Program-made: the position numbers and the translations under genes
Source: Harmonia axyridis
Taxonomy: Eukaryota > Arthropoda > Insecta > Coleoptera > Coccinellidae
Length of the DNA: 64,000 nt
Reading direction: 5' to 3'
Assembly: GCF_914767665.1 (NCBI RefSeq)
Contig: NC_059504.1
Span: 45,601,720 to 45,665,719 of the forward strand
Part shown: one piece after another, positions 45,445 to 57,825 of the stretch
How the letters are laid out: every line of letters begins with the position of its first letter
Numbering within the stretch: the stretch's first letter is position 1
Notes under the pieces: generated by a model
The model's database searches: none
Seen by the model: the letters and a program-made list of their open reading frames with translations, nothing else
What the model was told of the DNA's origin: nothing

Positions 45445-45800
45445 GAAATGGGGGGAGGGGGGTACTCAAGGGCGTAGGAATGGGGGGTACTGGAGGTAAT
45501 TACCCCCCAAAATTTGCAAAATATAAAATTTTAGAAATCTCGCAAGTACGAAAAACGAAAATTTCTCCATAAAATTAACCAACAACAATCATTTTACTTT
45601 CCTTTGAATCAACACGTCAGTAGAAAATTGAACCCCTTTACGGTTAATGAGTTTATTATCGCTTTCAAGATGGGTTCTTTTATTGCACTACGAGCTCGTC
45701 TTTGTCCGGGGTTTATTATTTTCCTTTATCTACCCGCTTGCTCGACATCGCCCTTTATTTGCCATCTGTGATTTTTGCATTCGTCATCGGTATACACTTA
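45445..45800 (+). repeat. Dispersed repeat (partner of 16195-16500)
   Basis: Begins GGCGTAGAAATGGGGGGAGG, repeats that start once, then continues through TTACCCCCCAAAATTTGCAA and CGCTTTCAAGATGGG to GATTTTTGCATTCGTCATCG. The GC-biased first part is unlike its surroundings. No gene. Confidence 0.6.
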
Positions 45801-45979
45801 CCTGTTGCTTTAGGTTTTTTGTATCTTCTCGTCACAAAACTTCAATATGTAGTTATCAAAGAACTGAACTGAGTAATTCGCATGGAAAAAATGTCTGGAC
45901 TGTGTTGTAGGTTCAATTTATTGTGTTTCATTCAAATTGCAATTTATTTGTGAAAACATCAGTTTTGAATTGACTATAA

Positions 45980-46800
45980 CTATAAGGTGTTCCTAAATTG
46001 AGGTTACAAATGAAAATGACAGATTTTTAGGATCATTTAAAGAAAAAAAGTCCTATAACAGAGGAGTCCGCAAACGCTTTGTTTTTGAGATTCGGGTGTT
46101 GAAGTTCAAGTTTTTCTCTCATAGCACTTTCCCTTCACAAGATATTTAACTTGAATTGACATAGATATTCCAATTTAAAGTATGATGTGATATCCTAATT
46201 TCAAATGCAAATCTACAGGGTGAATTTTTTCTGGAAGAGTGCCCGCTTCTTTCCTCAGGAATTATTTTTTTGTGAATCACTAGTAGTTTAGAAAAGGAAA
46301 CTCTAGTTCAGTACTACAATTTTTGGTTTGTTGTAGTTTTGTCGTATCTGCAATCGATTTCGAGAAAAAAATCCAAACAGTTCTCTATAGTAATTCTCAG
46401 GAAAATCCAAATTATTATAAAGATCCAGAGATAAATAAATCAATTATAAGTTTTGGTACACATTTACTAACCCTGTAGCGAAGATTAATAAAGATTCGAT
46501 AAAGTTGTTAAACATCACGAAAAAGTAGGACTACAAGAAACACCCTGTATCTCGAAAACGATGCGTTTGCGGGCCATTTTATTTTTTAAATTATCCAAGG
46601 AATCTCTCATTTTCTTTCGTAACTCCAATTTACGAACACCACGTATAGATAAGAATAATGGAATTGGTATTAAAAAATATATATTTCGAGTAATTTGGTT
46701 CAAATTTCATTATCAAACCTTCTATTTTCACATTACAGATATGAGTAAACTTTGTCGTCAAAACATTTTTTTTCGATTACCCCCCCAAGAAAAAAAAAAG
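45980..46800 (-). repeat. Dispersed repeat, third copy (reverse orientation)
   Basis: The reverse complement follows 39160-39760 block for block (AATCAATTATAAGTTTTGGTAC on the plus strand, CAGTACTACAATTTTTGG, AATCTACAGGGTGAATTTTT). At its right end GATTACCCCCCCAAG and GATCCACGCCCTTGA echo the GGCGTAGAT/GGGGGTAATCGA end seen at 38999. Confidence 0.75.
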
Positions 46801-46829
46801 ATCCACGCCCTTGATCATATTCCTTAAGA

Positions 46830-48817
46830 AGAGATGCAAACTTTACTCTTAAGTATTATGTTTTCACAGTATATCAAAAAATATCAAACGATATTTTGAT
46901 TGGTTGAAGATATCGAAACAATCGATTATTGAATCATTTCAGATCTTGTGATTTGGCTTCCCTTACATTTGGATGAAATTCAAACATATTTATTTTCTCC
47001 CTATTGGTCACGTGACATGAGGCTAATTCTTTCGATGTCTAATGTTTGAGTCGATGCTCTCAAGAGTGCATCTTTGTATTAACAGATCAACATGAAATTT
47101 TTCACAAAGCTTGTAATTGTGAATTATTTTATATTCGAACTCGATCGAAACTACAGTTTTGAAATTAATAGGCAAATAAAATTTCGAACAGCAATATTTA
47201 CGGAACCCCTAGTATGGATTATGCAAATTACGAACTTGACCGCGCCATTCTGTAGCTGAACCTACCCTGAAAATTTTATATTTTTTGAATTTGACCACGA
47301 TTCCTTCATCAGTGTATCCAACTTTGATAACATTCCCGCTCAAAATTCGAAAACTACAGACATTATTAGGAAATGATAGAGCGATCTGTTCTGGAAAAGA
47401 GTGCTAAAAAATATTCTGCCCATAGTGCCAATGTGTGTGGAACTAAGTTTCCACTTAATTAACTTCTACTAAATCAGTCCTCAACGGTATAATTATTATT
47501 AATTAACCATTTCTCACCCAGAGCCAATTTGCCTTCCAGATATATGAGGTGGATGCGATAAATAATCTCCTAAACCCCTTCTTTCATCCAAAAACCCAAC
47601 ATCATGCTTGATGAGGCATCCTTTTGAAGCATATTTAATTGTTATGCTGTAATTAAGGTGCTTCATCCAATTAGTTCCACCAAAATTTCAAACTACCGGA
47701 AGGGCTTAAATTCGATTGAAGTGAACACGGTAAATGCCACTTGGAAGCTCCAAAAAGAGAGATATACCTAGTTAATTGTCTTTTGTGTTAGATATACACA
47801 AGTTGAGAACACACTTCTCTAATTGGTTTATGTATAATTTGTTGAAATAGAAAAAGACCAATCTGATTTCATATACCTTGATGTATGATTACATAAATTA
47901 TTGATGTCATGATTTTAAACTGACTAGTGCGAAATCTAACATATACTTGAAATTTTGATTTTTAGAATGCTTTACAAATTGAATACAAAATTGTAGTTTC
48001 TAATTAATATATTTACAACAATAAATTATAGATATCACAAGTCAAATTAGGGAAAACATTGAAATTCTTATAAAGATACATCAACAAATATTTAAATACC
48101 ATCAAGTAAAAAAACTAAATGGAATATTGAAGAATGGTAGGCCCTTTCTTACATTTTACTTTTGGTCCTTGTATCAAATTTCACCAATTTGAGGTATGGT
48201 CCGTATTTTTCCGTCATACAAATCCCTTTTAAATATTTCATATAATCTGCTTCGTCAACATTTTTTTTTTTGGCGAAGCAGTATTTTGAAATATAAAGTT
48301 TATTCATTCATAAATAAAAAAGCAGTGCATCATTTGCGTGAAATAATAAGCACTAAATTGAAGTAAAATAAATATTTGATTCAAGTAGTTTTTCTTCAGA
48401 ACTAGCTTTTTTGCTTTCAAAGGAAATTTTTGACGAATATTGTATAGTTCAAATGGTAATCAAACTCACCAGAATAAAAGTATGGTTGCTCTGGTGACAG
48501 ATGGTAACCAGAAATTCACTGATTTTTCAGGAATTATAGAAATATGGTCGGTCCGTCCCAGTTACTACCGGACCATACCCTTAGTTCTGTAAGTCTCAAT
48601 TTCCAAACAATTATTAGAAATTTCACTAAATTTAGATGTTTAAATGGAAGTTTTCTCTCTAGAATAACATCAAGAATTGGTTACGTTCTAACTTTAACTG
48701 ATTGAAATCTTAACATACACACTGGTGACTACAAGAAAACAATGGCTTAGAAAACGTATTCCATTCATTTACACTCACTGAAAAGTCTGATAATTCTCCC
48801 CAGCAAAAATGATTGAA
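46830..48817. other. Intergenic DNA and 3' UTR of zinc-finger gene
   Basis: About 47215-47400 resembles 26660-26860. On the minus strand AATAAA (complement of 48299-48304) may end the zinc-finger transcript. No gene seen. Confidence 0.45.
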
Positions 48818-49964
48818 TTAATTAGAAAAAACTGCATTTTCCAAAGTAGTTTCATTTTTTCCATCCTCTTTATGTTTGGCCCTACTATGTTTAAGGAGGC
48901 CTGCCCTTAGAGAGAAAGAGTCACCACAAATTTCACAAATATAAGGCTTTTCTCCACTGTGCGTTCTCATGTGAACTTGTAGATGAGTGGACTGGTTGAA
49001 TTGTCTATGGCATATTTCACATTCGTGTGTTTTAATGCCAAAGTGAATTCTCATATGTCTAGTTGCCCCATTAGAAAACGGAAAGTTTTTACCACAAATG
49101 TTGCAAAGGAAAGGGGTCTTTTTAGATTTTTGTCCTGGAGGTGCATAATGGGCTTTCATATGCCGCTTCAAAGAAGACATTCGAGTGAATGATTTATCAC
49201 AATTTGTACAACTATAACTTTTCTCTCCAATGTGCGATGCCATATGATGCTTGAGTTTATATGTTGTTCTGAATGCTTTTCCACAAATTTCACAAGATAT
49301 ATTTTTTTCATGAACTTGAGACATATGATAATCATATTCAGATTTTTTCCCAAAATTTATAGAACAACGCTCACATGAAAGTTCCAGCTCATTCTTTTTA
49401 TTTTCACTTTCCATTTGAGATATCAGAAACACTGCATTTTGTAATTCATTTGTTATAAATTCATTGTCGTTTGAGAGAGATAATTCGTCCTCTGAATAGT
49501 CAGGCTCATCTTTGATTTCGTCCAATTCTAAGAAAATAAATGAAATGTATAAATTAGCTTAAGAATTTGGAAGGATTAGTAGTCTAACCTTGATTGTTGT
49601 CCTCAGCTCTTCCTGAGATATATTTCAGTGATCTCAAAGAATGCAACGCCGTTTTTCTGAATTTGAAGGATAAGTTTAAAGTAGTTATACAAGGCCGGCA
49701 TATTTTAGGAACATTCTCAGAGTCTACTTCCTGAAATTGATTTATCATATGTACATCATTGATTTTGAGATACTTTAAGATGTTATTTACCAGACTGGGA
49801 CAAACACAAGCCTTCAATTTCTCTAGAAAACTCCTACCATCATAATCCAGGTCTGTTATTTTGATGGCAGCAAAACATTTCTTCGTACAAGTTGAGCATA
49901 CTTCATCTTCGATTGTAACGGTAGTTTCTTTGATTGTTTCATACAAATTTTGGAATTCATTCAT
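48818..49964 (-). CDS. ZAD and C2H2 zinc-finger protein
   Basis: Two exons, 49964-49589 and 49527-48818, joined in phase 1 across a 61-base intron (donor AAG|GTTAGA, acceptor TTTTCTTAG), giving 361 residues. Residues about 20-108 form a zinc-finger-associated domain (CSTC, then VPKICRPCI), the arthropod-specific dimerisation module. Residues from about 175 carry six C2H2 fingers, among them CEICGKAFRTTYKLKHHMAS, CTNCDKSFTRMSSLKRHMKA and CEICHRQFNQSTHLQVHMRT, with a HSGEKPY linker before the last. It is therefore a probable nuclear DNA-binding regulator. The start is the ATG at 49964 (CGAAAAATG); the frame upstream has only GTG. ZAD proteins evolve fast, so no orthologue is named. Confidence 0.93.
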
Positions 49965-50479
49965 TTTTCGGATTTCAAACTTGGATTGTTTACTTTTAGC
50001 AGTATGAATAATTCTGACAGATTGAGGTTGGAAAACACATAGAAAATGTATCACGGTATCTTACTGAACGTATTGATCGGTATGTAATGCCACGGTATAT
50101 TATGCGCAAACGTACATAGAGCAGTTAGCAACGTTTATGCACAGACTCTAGAGTCTAGACTCTACAAGACTATACCACAGACTAAGTAATCTGTGACTAT
50201 ACTTTCATTTGGGAACTCTCTCGCTCTCGTAAAGGCGAAGCGATCTAGTATATGAATACTAGTTGGTTGGCCTAAATTGTTTTATTCTGAACAAAGATGG
50301 TCATAGCTATGTATAAACCATAGACATACAAAGTAGAACATTTCATTCGATTTCCATGATATATAACCCTACCTATTTGAACTTTTGTTGTTGTTTCTGT
50401 ATTATTCAATTGTTGTTCCAATCCAGTAAATTTTGTCGACTTTCTTTGATCGGCATGGATACAAAATACACAATGAAAG
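49965..50479. promoter_or_regulatory. Upstream region of the zinc-finger gene
   Basis: Must hold its promoter. A CTAGAGTCTAGACTCTA palindromic stretch is at about 50147-50163. No TATA box is obvious. No other gene seen. Confidence 0.3.
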
Positions 50480-50850
50480 GTTATGGGAAGGTTGACTCAA
50501 AGCTCTTAGCAAAATTGACGTATGTGATGTTAACTATCTTCGATTTAAAAACGCCCTTTGAAACAGTAAATCGTCTGGACAAAAATCAGAGGAAGAAGCG
50601 CAGGCATTGGGATATACGAACCTAGAATGAGGATCTCTAAAGCCCTGGTAAGTGTGCCCCCTATTTTACAAACTGATTTACTAGTTATCTATACGTGCGC
50701 TCAAGGGTGTCAAAAATAAACCTCAAAGAGGTGCATATTTATATCACTACGGACAGCCAGGTCACGCTAAGGTTCCTGGAATCATATAGACAGGGGTCTC
50801 TGCATAAGCAGCTGACAAGAGGCAATAAAGTAACTCCACTAGTGTGACAC
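50480..50850 (+). pseudogene. RNase H-bearing LINE fragment
   Basis: Homologous to 1860-2300: reads KVDSKLLAKLTYVMLTIFDL, then frameshifted GIGIYEPRMRISKAL, TTDSQVTLRFLE and RGNKVTPLV. It stops before the Cys/His region. Dead. Confidence 0.85.
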
Positions 50851-51082
50851 TAAAAATCAGATTAGGAGACCATAAGAGAAGAATTCCAGATACAGGATGA
50901 ATGAGTAAGAACAGATGGACTAAATGAGCTGAAGATCAAAAACCTTACTCGAAGAGACCTAATAGACAACCTAAAAGATAGTATCTAAGCTTCACAACTA
51001 ACACTGAACATATAAACAAGGCTAAAAGGCAGTTGTTCACAAATTCGAGTTTAATGCCAAAATAATGATGTTTTATGAAATA

Positions 51083-52009
51083 TAGGGTGTTTTTTTTCGA
51101 GGTATATAACTTTAAGTTGACATTATTGTTCAAGATCGCGATCGATTCAACAGCTGTCAAGTGATTTATTCTCAGTTTGGTTTGGCAATTCATCATGAAT
51201 AGACTCACGGCTGAACAACGCTTACAAATAGTGCAATTTTATTTCGAAAATAATGGTTCTGTGCGGAATACGTATCGCCCACTACGTCCATTAGCGATGA
51301 AGCGCACTTCTGGTTGAATGACTACGTCAACAAACGAAACTGCCGCATTTGGAGTGAACTTAATCCTCAAGTGTATGTCGAAACACCGTTACATCCAGAA
51401 AAACTGACTGTTTGGTGCGCTTTATGGGCTGGTGGAATCATTGATCCGTACTTCTTCAAAAACGATGATGGCCTGAACGTTACAGTCAATGGTGATCAGT
51501 AAAGAGCCATGATTATTAACTTTTTCATTCCTGAATTGAACAACCATGATGTCCAGGAGCTGTGGCTCCAACAAGACGGCGCAACATGTCACACAGTTCG
51601 TGCCCCAATAGATTTATTGAAAGACACGTTGGATGACCACCTAATTTCACGTTTTGGACCTGTGAATTGGCCTTCAAAATCTTTTGATTTAACACCGCTA
51701 GACTATTTTCTGTGGGGCTATGTAAAGTCATTGGTCTATGCGGATAAGCCACAAACCCTTGACCATTTGGAAGACAACATTTACCGTGTTATTGCCGATA
51801 TACGGCCACAAATGTTGGAAAAAGTCATCGAACATTGGACGTCCAGATTGGACTACATCCGAGCCAGCCGTGGCGGTCATATACCAGAAATCATATTAAA
51901 ATGTAATGCCACAAGATTATCTTGCGGATAAATAGAATTCATGTCAATCGAATAATCCATCGTTGTTTTATTGAAATTTAAAGTTCAATAGTTCTAAAAA
52001 AACACCCTT
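51083..52009 (+). mobile_element. DD41D mariner-like element copy B, internally deleted
   Basis: Ends TAGGGTGTTTTTTTTCGAGG and ACACCCTT, flanked by TA (51081-51082, 52010-52011). The N-terminal RLTAEQRLQIVQFYFEN block is followed directly by SDEAHFWLNDYV, with junction CTACGTCCATTAGCGATG. The catalytic part is broken by a stop near 51500; the frame 51509-51931 carries WLQQDGATCHTV and DYFLWGYVKS. Confidence 0.9.
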
Positions 52010-52011
52010 TA

Positions 52012-52731
52012 GTTAACGTATTCCTACATTACAGGGGGCCATTTCAAAATCTGCAATCTAGACTACTTAGTCTCCCAAAGAATCATTCGAACTACGATGC
52101 GCTATGAAGTAATCGATTTTTTGAGCTATCAACGCCTGAATTTTTCATTGAAGATTGGAGCAGAGAAAAAAGTCCAAATGCATTTAGATAACTCTACAAA
52201 TAGCGTTCTGTGTGCCGGGACCTTAAGCGTCTGCACTTTTTGTAAGAACTAAGGGTGCCTTCACTTTTCTCCAGATTTATTCTCTAAACAACCGAAGTAC
52301 GGATTCGGCCGACAACAATGAACATAGAAAGCGTGTGGGCTGGCGTGAAATGAACAAACAATTCGAGACAATAAGAGGTTCTTGTTTGTTTCCGTGGAAA
52401 TTCGTACGATTGGGAACGTCTAATTTTCGACCGCAAATAGATTTTTCTCGTTCCTCACCGCCTTCTCCCCTCACGGATCTGAGGACCGATCGAAGCCAAT
52501 AGGCTGATGTGTTTGATGTGATTAGGCTGGGCGACGCTGATGTGGACCGAGGCTGTGATATTGGAGAAAATCTAGTTTCGGTCCATCGGACCATGCTGCC
52601 ATGATATCTCTACCTATCAGGTGATTAACAGTGGCTTAATTTCAAATAATTGCAATGTGGGTGATATCAACTAGATTCAGAAAGTTGAAGATCTTAGCTT
52701 CAAAAATCAAAATCAATATTACATCTTCTTT
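52012..52731. other. Non-repetitive stretch with higher GC
   Basis: About 52270-52610 is clearly GC-richer than its surroundings and has a 105-codon minus-strand frame with an ATG (52277-52594). The protein is basic and low-complexity with no domain I recognise. It could be a promoter or 5' exon of an unseen gene. Confidence 0.3.
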
Positions 52732-53046
52732 TTATTATTATTATTATTATTTGAACTGGGGTCGTTTTGCTTCGGTAAGCTTTCCGGGAACTGCGACCAT
52801 GCAGATCTTTTGTTCTCTACCCTACTCATTCATAGAAACCCAGAGTGGTCGTCAACGATGTTAATAAAATTGACAACCTTCTTAGGGGCCTTGGCCGTTA
52901 CCTCTCTGGTATCCAGGACCGGCTTACCAATGTGAATGGTTCTTAGGCCAGCCAGCTCCGGACACTTGCATAACAAGTGTACGGCCGTTTCTGCTTCCGA
53001 TCCACAGAGCCTGCAAATCTCGTCTGCTGACTTTCCCATACGGTAC

Positions 53047-54866
53047 TGCAACGATTTTGCACGCTTCATTCCATGTTACGCTACTGGAATTTTTGAAGAC
53101 GCGGTAATTTGTCAATTAATCGTTTCATATCGTGTACTATCGGTCGGAATGCAGATGCGCGTTTCTGGAGAGAATTTTCTGAAGGATTTTCAATGATGAT
53201 TGAGACTCCAGCAAGAATAAGTAGATTTAGTGGTAGATTTAGATTTCAGTCATTATTAATTTAATTTGAGACTCAAACTAAAAATCTTCCATTCCCCCCC
53301 TTTCTGGTTCACCTTCGTCTCGGGTGCCAGGAAGATTTTTCTTGTTGTGCGACGGCACCTTTTAAATTCATTCACTTTTGTTTAGTTGAGACGGTTTTTT
53401 TAGTTTTCATTTTTATAACCGCAGCACTGTTTACTTTTTAGTAGCAGTGGCTGAAATTTATATATTGAGATTTTTGACGATAGGTCGTTTGGGCATGACT
53501 TTCCAGAATCGGTAGGATGATGGTATTTCACATCAGTGTGAAGTATCCTCATCCCTCTTTCGTTTTTTAGAGAGAGGCCTTCAGCAACCGACTTCTGTTT
53601 CACCTTTTCACTCAACTCTGAGTAATTTAAATATTTAGGGTGTAAAGAAGTTCTCATTGAGCTCCTTTACACTCATCTCTCTTTCGTTTTTTAGAGAGAA
53701 GCCTTAGGCAACTGAAGTCTGTTTCACTTTTTCCCTCAATTCCTTTTTCCTTAGTGCTCAGGTCGTTTCTAAATTTGGTTGTCTATTTGTTCGATATATA
53801 TATATATTTTTTTTTTTTAACTTGCCTTCAGCAATTGGTCATAATATTTGGCATTTCATATTTCAAATTAGTTACATTCGATAGGTTTTGGGTAAGACAT
53901 GGTACGTTTGCGGAATTCTCCCTTGTAATATATCACACTAATTATAACTTTTATCATTTGCTCCAGTTGACAAGTCGGAGTATGTTTTCTTTTGACGTGC
54001 TGTGCTTGATCTGATGCCATCGAGTATTTTTGTTTTTGAGATATTCATACATAAAGAAAAAAAAAATTTTTTTTTTCTTTTTCCTGGTGAGAGGTGTGTG
54101 CAACGATTTTGCACGCTTCATTCCATGTTACGCTACTGGAATTTTTGAAGACGCGGTAATTTGTCAATTAATCGTTTCATATCGTGTACTATCGGTCGGA
54201 ATGCAGATGCGCGTTTCTGGAGAGAATTTTCTGAAGGATTTTCAATGATGATTGAGACTCCAGCAAGAATAAGTAGATTTAGTGGTAGATTTAGATTTCA
54301 GTCATTATTAATTTAATTTGAGACTCGGAATCTTATTTATCGGCGAGAATTGTGTCGGGATTCTCGCACCTCCCGTGGGATTAGAACGAAGAAAACCTCC
54401 CGTGGGATTAGAACGAAGAAACCTCCCGTGGGATTAGAACAGGAACCTTTCTTGGGATTGAAAAATATCAAGAACTACTTCCTTGGGATACAGAATTTGG
54501 GATAGTACGTATGTTGGACCACTTTGCTCTCTGAATCTGAAAGAATTCCTGCGAAATACCTGGCATTATCACATCAACTTCGTTGAATGGGGACTGGAGT
54601 ACTATAGCTTCCTGATAAGAATTGGTGTTCAGAAGGCTGAAGATAATATACAGAAGAGGTTCCATCCTAGTGGCAGACTGGCTCATTTAAAATCGTTTTA
54701 AGTTAAGTTTCTATTTTATTATTTGTTTGGAGTGAAAAGGATCGATCATTGTATATTTTAATTTTATTAAATTTGTAAAAACCTGGGTAGGAGTTTTGTT
54801 GCCAAATAAGCCAAACCACCCCTAGAAATTAGTCCTTAGAGTCTCATGGGCAATTGTAACGTTACA
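53047..54866. mobile_element. Deleted LTR retrotransposon inserted in the LINE
   Basis: It starts TGCAACGATT and ends CGTTACA (TG...CA), flanked by the 4-base duplication GTAC (53043-53046, 54867-54870). Its first 228 bases (53047-53274) are repeated without any difference I can see at 54099-54326. If the right LTR is 54099-54866 (768 bases), the left LTR is cut after 228 bases and most of the internal region is gone; the remaining 0.8 kb codes for nothing recognisable and contains a second, imperfect duplication (about 53565-53625 and 53683-53745). TG...CA and a 4-base duplication fit the Gypsy group, but no protein supports this. Confidence 0.8.
54369..54440 (+). repeat. Three tandem units of about 27 bases in the LTR
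   Basis: CCTCCCGTGGGATTAGAACG occurs at 54369 and 54396, and its first 19 bases at 54422. It lies within the presumed right LTR. Confidence 0.92.
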
Positions 54867-55154
54867 GTACAAATGATGTTTGTACCGACAGTGCCCCGTC
54901 AGCAGACCCACCAACACCCGAAGCTCTGCTCGCGACAGCTTCAGGAGCTTTTTGGCGTAGGTAGGTGAAATCTTCACGAATTTCTTTGCCTGAGCAAGTC
55001 TAGGAAGTGTTAGTCCAGTGGATTGTCCTACTGTTCAACTCCCATAGCTGGACCGCAGCTTTGTATTGGTCTTTTCCTATCCCACAGAAAGGCTCAGGTC
55101 CAGCAGGTGTTAACCTTGATGCACTTTTTGCAAGTTCATCCGCTTTTTCATTAT

Positions 55155-55775
55155 CTTCTTCTTATTATTCTTCCTTTAGCTAGAGAATTCTCCCTGTTTG
55201 CTAGGTCTTGGCTTCTACTCAGTAGATGAGGAAAACCAACTTTTTCCCAATCTCTTCAGTGAGCGTCCAGGTTTTCTTCTTCCATGTTTGCAGATGTATG
55301 CAATTCTATCTGACACCATTCTATCAACATGGTCTATCCATTCCCTCCTTCTTTGCCTACTCCACTTGAAAATATCCTGTATACCTAACTTGCCTCTTAT
55401 TGACTTGCTGGTCTGTCTATGGCTCAATGTAACCTCAAAAATTTTCCTCAAGATCTTCATTTCTACTGTTCTGAGTTTCTGTTTGGTTCTCTCTGTTTCC
55501 GCACGGATTTTTATGGCATAGAGGTCATAATTGGGAACACCATTGCTTTATAAATTCTCCCCTTACTTTCTTTGAGCATGTATTTGATTTGCCAAACCAT
55601 TGTGTTCAGATATCCAGTTATTTGTTTGTACTACTTTAATAGCTTGTTGTTGAACTTCTGCATAGAGATCACTGTGGCTGGTGATTTCGACTCTGATATA
55701 TTTGAAGCTCATTGTCTGTTGAATGTCTGGTTCTTTACTTATCATCATTACATCAATTCTCCCAAAATATAAGGT
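55155..55775 (-). pseudogene. Second LINE type (RTE/Jockey-like), 3' end fragment
   Basis: Minus strand reads, from 55775 down, ISKEPD, FKYIRVEITS (thumb YLGVxITS), then KILRKIFEVTLSHRQTSKSI, RRREWIDHVDRM and HGRRKPGRSLKRLGKSW, the characteristic end of these reverse transcriptases. It ends in a (TTC)n-like tract at 55155-55180 (GAA-type tail). Broken. Confidence 0.85.
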
Positions 55776-57594
55776 GCACTAAAAGGAAATCCATTATTTT
55801 TGCATGAAAAACAAAGCTTTAATTATTATGGTTAGAATCATCCGATTCAGGTCGAATATGCGATGTTTTGTTTGATAACTTGTTGCCATTTTTAAGGTTA
55901 TATCATTATGCCTCTCTCATAGATATGAGATATGGGGTCCTCGACCCCATTGGCGAAAATTTGAGACAGTCGATTTTCATAAGCCTGAAGCGAATTTTTC
56001 ATTAGCAAAATTGTTTGCCATGGACAGAAACTCGTGTGGTACCCATTGATCGAGCTTCTTCTTGGTTACCAAAAAAGTCTTGTTATTGTACAGGGTGATT
56101 CACCGGGATGGCCTATTAGAAGTTTATGCAAAACTAATCATAATTCTGAGCTGAAAACCGTAGACTTGGTGGCCATTTAGCTAATATTGTTTTCCATGGT
56201 TAATGGCATATCTTCTTCTTTACAATGAAATGATTTCTCTCAAAATATGCTCGTTTTTTGTCAATATCAAAATGAAACATCTTGTCGGAAAACCCTTTTC
56301 CTTAACAGAAAAATATGTGCCCTTTCAGAAGAACCAAAGGTAACAACACCCAATGTTTTCATCTGGCTTAATTTTTTTTAGAATTGAAATTTTCTTTCTT
56401 CTTCTTTATGTGCCGTCTCCTTTAAGAAGGTTGGCTATCATCATAGCGATTTTTATCTTTGAAGTTGCGGATCTGAACAACTCAACAGAGCTACTGTTGT
56501 ACCACTGCCTTAGGTTGTTCAACCAGGAGATGAGTCTTCTTCCTATACTTCTTTTACCCTGTATTTTTCCTTATTTTCTTTAAAATTGCATTAATGCATT
56601 TCAATAACCTTTTAAATTTTAACCAATTTATTTACAAGTTTCTGTTTTTCTGAGATCAACTATTGAACTATAGTCAAAAATTCAAACTTCTGCAATAGCT
56701 GCATATTTTTATTCTATTCAACCAATTGAAATAAAATGTTGCGATACTTTTTTGATGAATGTCACCTGAACCCACTCCAATTATCACCGGGATTAATTAT
56801 TACTTGTAGCTGAATACCAGACACGTTCAAGTTGACAACTTGGATAGTTCTCCATATTTCGGAACGTTGTCATTTCGTCTAATCATAGAAATAGGTAGAT
56901 ATTCATACCCTTCGACTTCATCTATTTTCGGAATGCATAATATTGCATAGCACAATGAGCAATCCTGACGTATAAGAACCCTTCGGCAAAGTAGGATTTG
57001 AGCAGAGACAGTTACTCAAGTTAATTAACCTTCAGACGGTTGTTTCAACGTTATCAGAAGGCTTAGAGAATCACTTTAATATAAGGTTATCACTCGGAAG
57101 TATTTCAGAGGGTTGCCGAGGCGTAGAATTCGATCTGACTGCTGACTTAATTGAAATGTACGGATGCACGAAATAATCGGAAAATGTTAGTTTTCCTTTA
57201 ACAGTTTTCGGTTTATTAATTACGATGGAATGAGATCTCGAACAAAGCTTTCTTGATATTTTTCGCGTAGAGGGTTGGCAAATTTCGATGTTTCAGCAAT
57301 ACAACTTTTAAATCAAGACAGACAAAATCAAGACAGACAAAATCTGATACCCTATTCTTGTTCCCTTTTTCTGAGAAACAAACAAGAGTAGAATGCATTT
57401 TTGGCCTCCTTGTTTTCGAGTTTTGAGCGAAAATTGGAAAAATGGCTATATTGACGAAAATTTATCACCTTTATTTTTCTTGCGCTCATCAAAAGTTGAT
57501 GAAACCATAGAAATATTGTGTCTCTTAGATGAAAAACGTTTTGACCATTTCATATTATTTTTAGTGCTAATACATCGAAATTTGCTCACCCTGT
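55776..57594. other. Intergenic DNA with repeat fragments
   Basis: 55905-56030 matches 41018-41110. About 56088-56160 (CAGGGTGATTCACCGGGATG, GGCCTATTAGAAGTTT, ATAATTCTGAGCTGAAAA) is a diverged piece of the 4208 palindrome family. 56165-56290 resembles 39760-39860 and 63685-63770. No gene. Confidence 0.45.
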
Positions 57595-57596
57595 AC

Positions 57597-57825
57597 AGGG
57601 TGGACCAAATTGGACACTTTTGATGACGAAGTCCTATTTCTATACTAGATAGACGAATACTGATGTCGGTTTCATGAGAATTTAATTGGTGAAAACCTCA
57701 ACTCCATTGCTATCACCGTTCCATAGTAACCGGGAGTTTTTAAAAAATGTTCATTCTCGAAATATTGCTGTAACTTTTCTTCTTTTGAAAATTTTTCATT
57801 TCTGTGAAAACATTCTTACAGCTAC
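57597..57825. repeat. One arm and centre of the 22530-type foldback
   Basis: Starts CAGGGTGGACCAAATTGGAC after TA and follows the 22530 element through the CTATCACCGTT and AATATTGCTGTAAC blocks. The second arm is missing. Confidence 0.82.

Larger units (their letters stand above)
52732..55150 (-). pseudogene. RNase H-bearing LINE copy split by an LTR element
   Basis: Begins with the TTATTATTATTATTATT tail, reads the C-terminal part (CGSEAETAVHLLCKCPELAG) to the sequence CCCATACGGTAC at 53046, and resumes at 54867 with GTACAAATGATGTTTGTACC, exactly as the uninterrupted copy at 42701 reads across. The second part ends at about 55150, where the tail of another LINE begins. Confidence 0.9.
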
